A stretch of 64,000 nt of DNA from Streptococcus oralis. Its GTDB lineage: Bacteria; Bacillota; Bacilli; Lactobacillales; Streptococcaceae. Where the stretch lies: the NCBI RefSeq assembly GCF_021497885.1, contig NZ_CP046523.1, forward strand, positions 1,655,501-1,719,500. The letters run 5' to 3'. Position 1 is the first letter of the stretch, and every line of letters begins with the position of its first letter. Shown here piece after piece: positions 44,831-52,943 of the stretch. A program made the position numbers and the translations under genes. Under the pieces are notes generated by a model, which worked only from the letters and a program-made list of their open reading frames with translations, had not been told where the DNA came from and made no database searches.

Positions 44831-45643
44831 ATGTCAGATATTTCAATCATTTCTGCTATCTTGGTTGTAGTTGTTGCCTTCCTTGCAGGTCTTGAAGGTA
44901 TCCTCGACCAATTCCAATTCCATCAACCAATCGTCGCATGTACCCTTATCGGACTTGCAACTGGTAACCTCGAAGCAGGTGTTATGCTTGGTGGATCTCT
45001 TCAAATGATCGCCCTTGGTTGGGCAAACATCGGAGCTGCTGTAGCTCCTGACGCTGCTCTTGCATCTGTTGCCGCAGCGATCATCTTGATTAAAGGTGGT
45101 AACTTTACTACTGAAGGTATCGCCGTTGCAACTGCAACAGCTATCCCTCTTGCCGTAGCTGGACTTTTCTTGACAATGATTGTTCGTACAATCTCAGTTG
45201 CCTTGGTTCACTCTGCTGACGCAGCTGCAAAAGAAGGAAACATTGCAGCTGTTGAACGCGCTCACTACTTTGCCCTTGTTCTTCAAGGTCTTCGTATCGC
45301 TATCCCTGCAGCCTTCCTTATCGCTATCCCAGCTTCTGCTGTTAAAGACGCTCTTGGTCTAATGCCAGAATGGTTGAATGGTGGTATGGCTGTTGGTGGT
45401 GCTATGGTTGTTGCCGTTGGTTACGCTATGGTTATCAACATGATGGCGACTCGTGAAGTATGGCCATTCTTCGCTATCGGTTTTGCTCTTGCAGCAATCT
45501 CTCAATTGACTTTGATTGCCCTTGGTGTCATCGGTGTTGCCCTTGCCTTCATCTACCTTAACCTTACAAAACAAGGTGGAAACGGTGGCGGCGGAGCTGC
45601 GACTTCTAACGACCCAATCGGTGATATCCTAGAAGACTACTAG
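44831..45643 (+). CDS. manM: PTS mannose/glucose EIIC component
   Basis: This 270-residue integral membrane protein forms the sugar channel together with EIID. It has about eight hydrophobic segments, the family motif GLLEGILDQF-like (GLEGILDQFQFHQP) near residue 20 and a Gly-rich C terminus (GGNGGGGAATSND). It follows manL after 74 bp with AAAAGG before the ATG. The Man-PTS EIIC/EIID pair is also the receptor for class IIa bacteriocins. Confidence 0.96.
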   Translation: MSDISIISAILVVVVAFLAGLEGILDQFQFHQPIVACTLIGLATGNLEAGVMLGGSLQMIALGWANIGAAVAPDAALASVAAAIILIKGGNFTTEGIAVATATAIPLAVAGLFLTMIVRTISVALVHSADAAAKEGNIAAVERAHYFALVLQGLRIAIPAAFLIAIPASAVKDALGLMPEWLNGGMAVGGAMVVAVGYAMVINMMATREVWPFFAIGFALAAISQLTLIALGVIGVALAFIYLNLTKQGGNGGGGAATSNDPIGDILEDY

Positions 45644-45657
45644 AAAGGGGAACAATC

Positions 45658-46569
45658 ATGGCTGAAAAAATTCAATTATCAAAATCAGATCGTCAAAAAG
45701 TTTGGTGGCGTTCACAATTCCTTCAAGGTTCTTGGAACTACGAACGTATGCAAAACTTGGGTTGGGCTTACTCATTGATCCCAGCTATCAAAAAATTGTA
45801 CACTAAAAAAGAAGACCAAGCGGCTGCTCTTGAGCGTCACCTTGAGTTCTTCAACACTCACCCATACGTAGCTGCTCCAATCATGGGGGTTACTCTTGCA
45901 CTTGAAGAAGAGCGCGCTAACGGTGTTGAAATCGATGATGCTGCTATCCAAGGGGTTAAGATCGGTATGATGGGACCTCTTGCTGGTATCGGTGACCCAG
46001 TATTCTGGTTTACAGTTCGTCCTATCCTTGGAGCCCTTGGTGCATCACTTGCTGCATCTGGTAACATTGTTGGCCCACTTCTCTTCTTCTTTGGATGGAA
46101 TGCTATCCGTATGGCCTTCCTATGGTATACACAAGAGTTCGGTTACAAAGCTGGATCTGAAATCACTAAAGACATGTCTGGTGGTATCTTGAAAGACATC
46201 ACCAAAGGAGCATCTATCCTTGGTATGTTCATCCTTGCCGTTCTTGTACAACGTTGGGTGTCTATCAACTTTACTGTGAACCTTCCAGGTAAACAATTAG
46301 CAGAAGGTGCTTACATCAACTTCCCAGAAGGTCCTGTATCAGGTGCTGAATTGAAAGGTATCCTTGGTCAAGCACTTGGTGGATTGAGCTTAGATAAGAT
46401 TCAACCACAAACCCTTCAAGGTCAGTTGAACTCATTGATTCCAGGATTGATGGGACTTCTCCTTACTTTCCTTTGCATGTGGTTGCTTAAGAAAAAAGTA
46501 TCACCAATCGCGATCATCCTTGCTCTCTTTGCAGTAGGTATTGCAGCTCGTTTCTTCGGTATCATGTAA
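45658..46569 (+). CDS. manN: PTS mannose/glucose EIID component
   Basis: This 303-residue membrane component pairs with EIIC. It has the EIID signature FLQGSWNYERMQNLGWAYS (residues 19-37), the amphipathic N-terminal half with GPLAGIGDP and the C-terminal membrane segments near residues 255-303. The start is 14 bp after manM with AAAGGGG. It is the last gene of the operon, ended by a strong terminator. All three subunits are intact. Confidence 0.96.
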   Translation: MAEKIQLSKSDRQKVWWRSQFLQGSWNYERMQNLGWAYSLIPAIKKLYTKKEDQAAALERHLEFFNTHPYVAAPIMGVTLALEEERANGVEIDDAAIQGVKIGMMGPLAGIGDPVFWFTVRPILGALGASLAASGNIVGPLLFFFGWNAIRMAFLWYTQEFGYKAGSEITKDMSGGILKDITKGASILGMFILAVLVQRWVSINFTVNLPGKQLAEGAYINFPEGPVSGAELKGILGQALGGLSLDKIQPQTLQGQLNSLIPGLMGLLLTFLCMWLLKKKVSPIAIILALFAVGIAARFFGIM

Positions 46570-46595
46570 TCCAAGCCATCGAGAATATAGATAAA

Positions 46596-46625
46596 AAAGA
46601 ATCAGGACTAAACCTGATTCTTTTT
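46596..46625. terminator. Bidirectional terminator between manN and the P-type ATPase gene
   Basis: The perfect stem AAAGAATCAGG/CCTGATTCTTT with a six-base loop lies between convergent genes, with A and T runs on both sides. Confidence 0.9.
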
Positions 46626-46630
46626 GTGTA

Positions 46631-48859
46631 TCAACTTTTTCTCCTAGTAAGATAATGCAAGCCCCCAATCACCACTGCTAGGATGGCTACATAGACGACT
46701 TGGGTGGTTTCTAAAGGCACAAACGCTCCTTGCAGGATAAAGGTATTGGCAAGTACGCCAACAAGGGCTGCAAGGCTCAAAAGTGTGAGCAAGGCTAGTT
46801 TGTATCGATTAAATGGCAGACTGACCTTGGCTACTAGACACAGACCATTGATCAAAGCAAGGAGGAAGCAAATAAATTTGACCTGACCTGGGACAGTGAT
46901 AAAGAAGTTCGTCAGAAGAACGCTAGCAACCAGAATGCCACCACCAATCGCAGCATTGGTCAAAATATCTCGCATAAAATGTGTGCTAACCTTTTCTTTA
47001 TTGGACTCAAAAGTTAGGAAGAAGGATGGAATCCCAATCGTAATGGCTGAAATGATTGTAAACTGAATGGGGATAAAGGCAAATTCCAAACCAAAGATCA
47101 CACTCAAAATGGCAAACACGATGGAGAAGAAGGTCTTTGTTAGAAAGAGAGAGGCTACCTTTTGGATATTATTGATGACACGGCGCCCTTCCATTAAAAT
47201 ATCGTAAAACACTGCAAAATCATCTGTGAGAAAGACGATGTTGGATACACTTTTGGCTGCGCTGGTAGCACCATTCATGGCGAAACTAATATCTGCTTTT
47301 TTGAGAGCTAGAACATCATTAACTCCATCACCGCTCATGGCAACTGTTTTATCAGCATTTTGCAAAACGGTCACCATCTTTTCTTTCTGCTCAGGTGTCA
47401 CCCGACCGAAGATATCATGTTCCAAGACCACTCTTTCAAAGTCATCATCGCTCACCTTAGTCATATCAATCGCACGCGCTTCCTCCTTAAAACCTGCTTT
47501 ACGAGCCACCCCATATACAGCAACATGATTGTCACCACTGATAATCTTCACTTCAACACCTTGAGATTCGAAATAGTCAAAGGTTTCCTTGGTATTGTCC
47601 TTAATCTCATCTGACAAAACAACATGGCCTAGGAGTTCCATATTGGCTGGACTCGTAATCTGGTCCTTGCTATGAGCAAGGGACAAAATTCGAAAACCTT
47701 GCTGTTTTAGATCTTCATAGTAGGCATCCATCGGCTGGGTAAAGCCTAAAAACTCATAGGCTCCGAAGAAATAGGTCCCACCATCTTTTACTTGGACAAA
47801 GGAATACTTGTTTTTGCTTGAAAAGGCACCGACTTCTTGAACTTCCCACTTTTTCTCACAGGTTAAGTAAGTCTTCAGAGCTCGGGAAGTTGCATTTTCA
47901 TCCTCGAAATAAGCCAGATAAGAAGATAGTTTCTCTGCTACATTAGCATCCATTTCTTGGACCTTCATATTCCCCGTCGTGATAGTTCCTGTCTTATCAA
48001 AACAAAGAACATCTACTCGCGCCAAGGTCTCTACACAGTATAGCTCCTGCACCAGAACCTTCTTTTTGGCCAGCTTCATAGCCGCTACTGCTAGAGACAC
48101 ACTAACTAAGAGAATCAAGCCCTCTGGAATCATACCGACCAAGGCACCAGAACTTCCCAAGATAATCTCAACATAAGACCGTCCTAGACTAAAACCTCTG
48201 ACATAAAGCAGAATCGCAACTGGAACCAGCAAGATAGAGACGATTTTTAAAATCTTATCCATGTAATCGCGCAGTTGAGAAGGATATTTTTTGAATTCCT
48301 TGCTGGATTTTGCGAGTTTGTTGATATAACTATCCTGCCCCACAGCCGTTGCCGTGACCAAGCAGGATCCGCTAACGACATTGCTTCCGCTCATCAGCTG
48401 GTCACCAACCGTTTTAAAGATCGAATCACTCTCACCCGTCAGCAAAGACTCATCAACTTCAATATTCCCTTCAAGGACTTCTGCATCTACAGGCACTTGG
48501 TCACCCAGATTGAGATGCAGGTACTCACCCAGAACGATGTCCTCTGGATCAATCTCGATTGTTTGACCATCTCGATTGACTTTGTACTTACTTTTACCAA
48601 GCAAACTTAGCTTTTCTAAGGCATTTTTTGAACGCACTTCTTGGAAAATCCCGATGACTGTATTGATAGCAATCACACCTAAAAAGAGCATATTTTCAAA
48701 TCGCAAGGTTGTGGCTACCAGAACCGCCAGAGCCAAATTCATGGCATTAAAGAAGGTAAAGATATTTGAAATGACGATTTCCTTGGTTGTTTTGTAAGGT
48801 TTAATGTCGCTAATATTTCGTTGGCGATCCTTGATGTCTTGACTACTTAAATACTTCAT
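46631..48859 (-). CDS. P-type (P2-like) cation-transporting ATPase
   Basis: This 742-residue ATPase has an actuator-domain TGES motif (SLLTGESD), PEGL in M4 (near residue 245), the phosphorylation site DKTGTIT with Asp288 and the hinge MSGDGVNDVLALKKADI. It has about ten membrane segments. It is shorter than calcium or sodium pumps and resembles the Exp7-like streptococcal group; the ion cannot be read from the sequence. The start at 48859 has GGAG six bases upstream, and the longer frame adds 19 unlikely residues. It lies between manN and pepC, where I do not remember a pump in pneumococcus. Confidence 0.9.
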   Translation of the reverse strand: MKYLSSQDIKDRQRNISDIKPYKTTKEIVISNIFTFFNAMNLALAVLVATTLRFENMLFLGVIAINTVIGIFQEVRSKNALEKLSLLGKSKYKVNRDGQTIEIDPEDIVLGEYLHLNLGDQVPVDAEVLEGNIEVDESLLTGESDSIFKTVGDQLMSGSNVVSGSCLVTATAVGQDSYINKLAKSSKEFKKYPSQLRDYMDKILKIVSILLVPVAILLYVRGFSLGRSYVEIILGSSGALVGMIPEGLILLVSVSLAVAAMKLAKKKVLVQELYCVETLARVDVLCFDKTGTITTGNMKVQEMDANVAEKLSSYLAYFEDENATSRALKTYLTCEKKWEVQEVGAFSSKNKYSFVQVKDGGTYFFGAYEFLGFTQPMDAYYEDLKQQGFRILSLAHSKDQITSPANMELLGHVVLSDEIKDNTKETFDYFESQGVEVKIISGDNHVAVYGVARKAGFKEEARAIDMTKVSDDDFERVVLEHDIFGRVTPEQKEKMVTVLQNADKTVAMSGDGVNDVLALKKADISFAMNGATSAAKSVSNIVFLTDDFAVFYDILMEGRRVINNIQKVASLFLTKTFFSIVFAILSVIFGLEFAFIPIQFTIISAITIGIPSFFLTFESNKEKVSTHFMRDILTNAAIGGGILVASVLLTNFFITVPGQVKFICFLLALINGLCLVAKVSLPFNRYKLALLTLLSLAALVGVLANTFILQGAFVPLETTQVVYVAILAVVIGGLHYLTRRKS

Positions 48860-48983
48860 TTCTACTCCGATATCCTTTTGTACTACTATAGTAACACATA
48901 TCTTTTTCTCTGTCACTTAAAGACTCAAAATAAGAAGAACTCACTTAGCAAGCATCATTTATCGCCACTTCAAGAAGAACTTA

Positions 48984-49014
48984 AAAAGAGGCTAGGATTC
49001 CCCTAACCTCTTTT
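48984..49014 (-). terminator. Terminator of pepC
   Basis: The stem GAGGTTAGG/CCTAGCCTC (one G-U pair) with a five-base loop is followed by TTTTTAAG on the minus strand, 9 bp after the pepC stop. Confidence 0.85.
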
Positions 49015-49023
49015 CTTTATGCT

Positions 49024-50358
49024 TTATTCTGCCAAGGCTCCCATTGGATCCCATGGTGCTAACACGATTGGTTCTGCTTCATAGGCAGCTTGCTCTTCTG
49101 CTGTCAGCAATTCCTTACGGACAACGATTTGGTAAGTGTATTCGTCCATCCAAGCGTCTGAGGCAACAAAGTAACCATCTGTACCGACCTTATCTCCCCA
49201 TGAGTTTTCAACCTTCCACTTGGTTGACTTGCCATTTTCATCCAAATCAACACCTGTCAAGACCATGGCGTGGGTCATCAAGCTCTCGCTATAGTCCAAA
49301 CGTCCAGCTTTGTCTTGAGTGAGTTGAATATCCATGCTTGATTCAAAGTCATAAACATCTGTCGCAAGGATTCCAGCTTTGCGGTTGCTGAGCTGGCCGA
49401 CATCTGAACCAAACCAAACAGTTTCTCCTGTCTGCATTTGAGCAATCGCCAATTCTTTCAAGCGCTCCATAGGAACGTTGATGTAGCGAACTGCACGGCT
49501 ACCAACCACATTCCCCAACATCTCAACTGTGTAAGATTTGCCGTAAGGCTTGTCAGCAGTTGGAGCATTGATAACAGAAACGTAGTCTTCTAGAGGAAGA
49601 TTGACATATTTCTTGTAAAATTCCTGTGGTGTGATTCCTTTTTCACTTTGGTAGTTATCATCCTTATCGCGATAAGCAAAGTCAAATTTACGCGGTGGAA
49701 GACCCAGTGACATAGCAAGGAAGTTAAAGATTTCTTGCAAGAGGTCTTCTTTCTTAGTTTGAACAGTTGATTGGTCTGCACCAGAAGCAAGCAAGTCACG
49801 CAAGATTTGAGCATCTTGGCGGAGCAATTTGTTAAGGATAGCATTGAGCTCACGACTATTGCTAGATGAAACAGACTCAGGATAGACAGACTTAGGAACG
49901 ACACCGTATTTCTCAAAGAGAGCAACCACCATATCCCATTGACCGCCGTCTTGTTGTGGAGTTTGGAGTAGGAAGCTAACCTTACGGCTCGTCAAGTCTT
50001 GGTCTGCAGTCGCAATCACTTGCTCCAAGAACCAATTTGATTTCTCATACTTGTCCCAGAAGAAAGTGTGGGCTTGTGACAATTCAAAGTTTTCCAGTTT
50101 GTATTGAGAGATGAGTTTGTGGCGGAAGGTGTTGAGAGCTGCAAACATCCAACAACGACCAGACGCTTTCTGATTAGTTACCTTGTCCTTGGTCAAATCC
50201 AATGAGAAAACAGGTGTATTGTCTACATGGCTTTGACGACGCTCAAGGGCTGCAAAAATTCCGTTGTGGCTGGCAGCATTTTCGATCGCTTGGTATTTGA
50301 CATTTGCTTCATAGTTGGCAAATAATTTATCTGTAAATGATTCTTGAATCGCGTTCAT
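49024..50358 (-). CDS. pepC: Aminopeptidase C (bleomycin hydrolase family)
   Basis: This 444-residue papain-like cysteine aminopeptidase (C1B) has Cys in SGRCWMFAALNTFRHK at about residue 69, His in THAMVLTGVD (near 362) and Asn in WKVENSWG (near 384). It works in the cytosol as a hexamer on peptides brought in by Ami-type transporters, linking it to the two peptide-binding lipoproteins of the window. The start has AAAGGAGG. It is monocistronic, with TATAAT about 30 bp upstream and a terminator. Confidence 0.96.
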   Translation of the reverse strand: MNAIQESFTDKLFANYEANVKYQAIENAASHNGIFAALERRQSHVDNTPVFSLDLTKDKVTNQKASGRCWMFAALNTFRHKLISQYKLENFELSQAHTFFWDKYEKSNWFLEQVIATADQDLTSRKVSFLLQTPQQDGGQWDMVVALFEKYGVVPKSVYPESVSSSNSRELNAILNKLLRQDAQILRDLLASGADQSTVQTKKEDLLQEIFNFLAMSLGLPPRKFDFAYRDKDDNYQSEKGITPQEFYKKYVNLPLEDYVSVINAPTADKPYGKSYTVEMLGNVVGSRAVRYINVPMERLKELAIAQMQTGETVWFGSDVGQLSNRKAGILATDVYDFESSMDIQLTQDKAGRLDYSESLMTHAMVLTGVDLDENGKSTKWKVENSWGDKVGTDGYFVASDAWMDEYTYQIVVRKELLTAEEQAAYEAEPIVLAPWDPMGALAE

Positions 50359-50469
50359 AGATTCCTCCTTTTATTCTACTGTCTATTATAACTCTTTTCA
50401 CAAAGGAAGCAACCGAAAAACTTAAAAAGACAAGGACATTCTCCCTCACCTTTTCTAACATAATTCAAA

Positions 50470-51192
50470 TTAAGCAATACTAGCAAGGAGATTCTCTAAC
50501 TCCTCCTTGGTCAAGCGACGCCATTCTCCTTGTTCTAAGTTCTCATCCAAGACTAGAGTTCCCATCGTCAAACGTTGTAAGTCTATTACTTCCTTGCCAC
50601 AGTAGGCCACCATTCGTTTGACCTGATGAAACTTCCCTTCTGCAATGGTCACGCGAACCAGACTTTGATTCTTTTCTGGATCTACCGACACAATCTCCAG
50701 CTTAGCTTTCTGGCAGGTAAAATCCTTGAGCGGAATGCCCTTGGCAAATGTCTCCACATCTTCTTGGGTCATAATACCCTCGACTTGCGCCAAATAGGTC
50801 TTTTCCACATGACGTTTAGGTGAAAGAAGAGCATGAGCTAGTTTGCCGTCATTGGTCAAGAGCAGAAGACCATGCGTATCGATATCCAAGCGCCCCACTG
50901 GAAAGACTTCCTTGGCGCGAGCATAGTCATCTAACAAGTCTAAAACTGTTCTATGCTTGGAATCTTCAGTCGCTGAAATGACTCCTTGGGGCTTGTTCAT
51001 CATGTAGTAGACAAACTCCTCGTACTCCAGCACTTGGCCATCAAAGCGAATCTCATCTCTTTCTTCATTAATCTGCAATTTAGCTGATTTTTCTTTTTTA
51101 CCATTTACCATCACGCGCCCAGCCTTGAGCAAGTTTTTGACCTCAGTCCGACTCCCTACAGCGCAGGCAACTAAAAATTTATCTAATCTCAT
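50470..51192 (-). CDS. rsuA: 16S rRNA pseudouridine(516) synthase
   Basis: This 240-residue enzyme has an N-terminal S4 RNA-binding domain (MRLDKFLVACAVGSRTEVKN) and an RsuA/TruA-like catalytic domain with the active-site Asp in GRLDIDTHGLLLLTNDG. It isomerises U516 of 16S rRNA. The N terminus is the conserved family start. It has no ribosome site: an extended -10 (TGATATAAT) ends six bases before the ATG, just behind the terminator of the upstream gene. The mRNA is therefore predicted to be leaderless. Confidence 0.94.
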   Translation of the reverse strand: MRLDKFLVACAVGSRTEVKNLLKAGRVMVNGKKEKSAKLQINEERDEIRFDGQVLEYEEFVYYMMNKPQGVISATEDSKHRTVLDLLDDYARAKEVFPVGRLDIDTHGLLLLTNDGKLAHALLSPKRHVEKTYLAQVEGIMTQEDVETFAKGIPLKDFTCQKAKLEIVSVDPEKNQSLVRVTIAEGKFHQVKRMVAYCGKEVIDLQRLTMGTLVLDENLEQGEWRRLTKEELENLLASIA

Positions 51193-51198
51193 AGAACT

Positions 51199-51207
51199 AT
51201 TATATCA
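51199..51207 (-). promoter_or_regulatory. Extended -10 promoter predicting a leaderless rsuA mRNA
   Basis: TGATATAAT on the minus strand ends six bases before the rsuA ATG at 51192, placing +1 on that A. The upstream terminator (51213-51246) ends 6 bp before the element, so read-through from the GlsB-like gene should be low. Confidence 0.68.
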
Positions 51208-51212
51208 TACTC

Positions 51213-51246
51213 AAAAGGAGGCTGGCTCAATGACCAACCTCCTTTT
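51213..51246 (-). terminator. Terminator of the GlsB/YeaQ-like gene
   Basis: A 13-bp stem (AAAAGGAGGTTGG/CCAGCCTCCTTTT, one G-U pair) with an eight-base loop lies 24 bp after the stop of the gene at 51271. Its T arm is the U tract on the minus strand. Confidence 0.82.
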
Positions 51247-51270
51247 CTTTTCAGATTTAGTTTTAGGAAC

Positions 51271-51501
51271 TTAACTTCCCCGTCTCCAGAAAATAGCTAA
51301 GACAATCATGGCACCTAAAACAGCAGGAATAACAGCTGTTCCCGCTAGAATTGGTCCCCAAGTCCCAAAGAGCAGGTGACCCAGAAAGGCACCAATCCAA
51401 CCGAGAAACATCTTCCCAAAGCATCCCATGCTTTCTCCGCGATTGGTCAAAGCACCTGCTAAGAGCCCCACTAGGAGACCAACAAACATACTTCCAAGCA
51501 T
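51271..51501 (-). CDS. GlsB/YeaQ/YmgE-family small membrane protein
   Basis: This 76-residue, Gly/Leu-rich protein has two or three membrane segments (about residues 2-20, 29-48, 54-72). It resembles the transglycosylase-associated GlsB/YeaQ/YmgE family, whose members respond to stress. The actual function is unknown and no enzymatic motif is present. The start has AAGGAG eight bases upstream. It follows pepS after 9 bp and is likely cotranscribed with it. Confidence 0.8.
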   Translation of the reverse strand: MLGSMFVGLLVGLLAGALTNRGESMGCFGKMFLGWIGAFLGHLLFGTWGPILAGTAVIPAVLGAMIVLAIFWRRGS

Positions 51502-51510
51502 TGTAACTCC

Positions 51511-52752
51511 TTAAATAGCCCAGTCTCCTTTGCGGAAGAGAGGTACGCGTGTTCCATCCTCACGGATACCATCGATATCCATTTGACTAGAACCAATCAT
51601 AAAGTCCACGTGAACATCTGAACGGTTCAGTCCTGCAGCTTCAAGCTCTTCTTCGCTCATCTCTGCTCCACCAACAACGCTGGTCGCATAGGCTGCACCG
51701 ATAGCCAAGTGGTTTGAAGCATTCTCATCGAAAAGGGTGTTGAAGAAGGTAATGCCTGACTGTGAAATTGGGCTTGGATCTGGCACCAAGGCACATTCAC
51801 CCAAGGCACGCGCGCCCGCATTTTCAAAGACAAGGTCCTTCATGACCTGATCACCCTTTTCAGCAGTAATGTCTACGATTTGACCATCCTTAAAGGTTAC
51901 CTTAATACCTTCAATGATATTGCCGTTATAGCTAAGTGGTTTTGTAGAGGTGACATAGCCATCTGCACGACGGAAGTCAGGCGCAGTAAAGACTTCCTCT
52001 GTCGGCATATTTGGCAAAAATCCTTCGCCCTGTGCATTGATAGCACCAGCTGATTCCCAAACGTGATTCTTAGGCAAACCAAGTGTCAAGTCTGTTCCAG
52101 GAGCTGTATAGTGAAGGGCTGAAAATTGCTCTTTATTAAGCATTTCTGCCTTGCTCTTGAGGATAGCAGCATGCTCTTCCCAAGCCTTAACAGGATCTTC
52201 TTCGTAGACACGGCAAGTTTTGAAGATTTGGTCCCAAAGGAGATCGACTGCTTCTTCGTCACTCGCAGCATTTGGAAAGACTTTTTTAGCCCACTCCAGT
52301 CCAGCAGCGGCTGCTACAGTCCAACTAACCTTGTTGGATTGCGTTGCGATACGCATTGGCTTCATGGCAAGCCCCATAGCTTTGGCAGAAGCTGAAAGCT
52401 TGTCAGCGTCCACTCCGTTCAAGGCACCCGGATCAGAAGAACGAACCCCAAGACGGCTAGCTTTGTTCTCCAAAAGATAGTTCATCTCAGCAATCTTGTA
52501 TTCTGGCACATCGTCCAGACGCTCCATCGGCGCATGGAGGAATTTCTCACGGTTAATGACATCATCTGTCCACTGAACGATAACCTCATGCGCACCCAAG
52601 GCATAAGCTTCTTTCACGATCAAATGTGCCAACTCACGTTGCTCCACATCGATAGAGAGAGCCAAAGTGTGACCAGGTTGCACGTTAATTCCATTCGCAA
52701 CCAACAATTTTGCATATTTTTCTAGATTTTCTTTAAAATTTGGTAAAACCAT
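51511..52752 (-). CDS. pepS: Aminopeptidase PepS (M29 family)
   Basis: This 413-residue cytosolic metalloaminopeptidase of the thermophilic-aminopeptidase (M29) family has metal-binding residues in the ENAGARALGECALVPDPSPIS segment, the FDENASNHLAIGAAY motif and HVDFMIGSSQMDIDG near the C terminus. PepS of S. thermophilus prefers arginine and aromatic N termini. The start has GGAAG upstream. A 50-residue gene lies 15 bp upstream of it, and polC further upstream; all read in the same direction. Confidence 0.94.
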   Translation of the reverse strand: MVLPNFKENLEKYAKLLVANGINVQPGHTLALSIDVEQRELAHLIVKEAYALGAHEVIVQWTDDVINREKFLHAPMERLDDVPEYKIAEMNYLLENKASRLGVRSSDPGALNGVDADKLSASAKAMGLAMKPMRIATQSNKVSWTVAAAAGLEWAKKVFPNAASDEEAVDLLWDQIFKTCRVYEEDPVKAWEEHAAILKSKAEMLNKEQFSALHYTAPGTDLTLGLPKNHVWESAGAINAQGEGFLPNMPTEEVFTAPDFRRADGYVTSTKPLSYNGNIIEGIKVTFKDGQIVDITAEKGDQVMKDLVFENAGARALGECALVPDPSPISQSGITFFNTLFDENASNHLAIGAAYATSVVGGAEMSEEELEAAGLNRSDVHVDFMIGSSQMDIDGIREDGTRVPLFRKGDWAI

Positions 52753-52767
52753 TCTATTCTTCCTTTT

Positions 52768-52920
52768 CTATTTTTCTTTCAAAGCAGAAAATAATCCTGC
52801 TAAAGCAATGGCACCAGACAAGAGTGCTGTCGATAGAATAATTGTTTCATCTGCCAGCTCTAGCTGATAGTCAAAAACCTTTTCAGCTGGCTTATCTTCC
52901 GCAAAGATTCTAAGTTTCAT
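52768..52920 (-). CDS. Small 50-residue protein between polC and pepS
   Basis: A complete short open frame begins MKLRIFAEDKPAEKVFDYQ and ends LAGLFSALKEK. It starts at an ATG with GGAG nine bases upstream and stops at TAG, 15 bp before the pepS start and 23 bp after the polC stop. The second half (about residues 27-45) is hydrophobic and could be a membrane or amphipathic helix. I do not recognise a family. Good ribosome site, tight operon fit and codon use like its neighbours make it a likely real gene that a length cut-off would miss. Confidence 0.65.
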   Translation of the reverse strand: MKLRIFAEDKPAEKVFDYQLELADETIILSTALLSGAIALAGLFSALKEK

Positions 52921-52943
52921 AAAGATGTTCTCCGTTCTAATTC

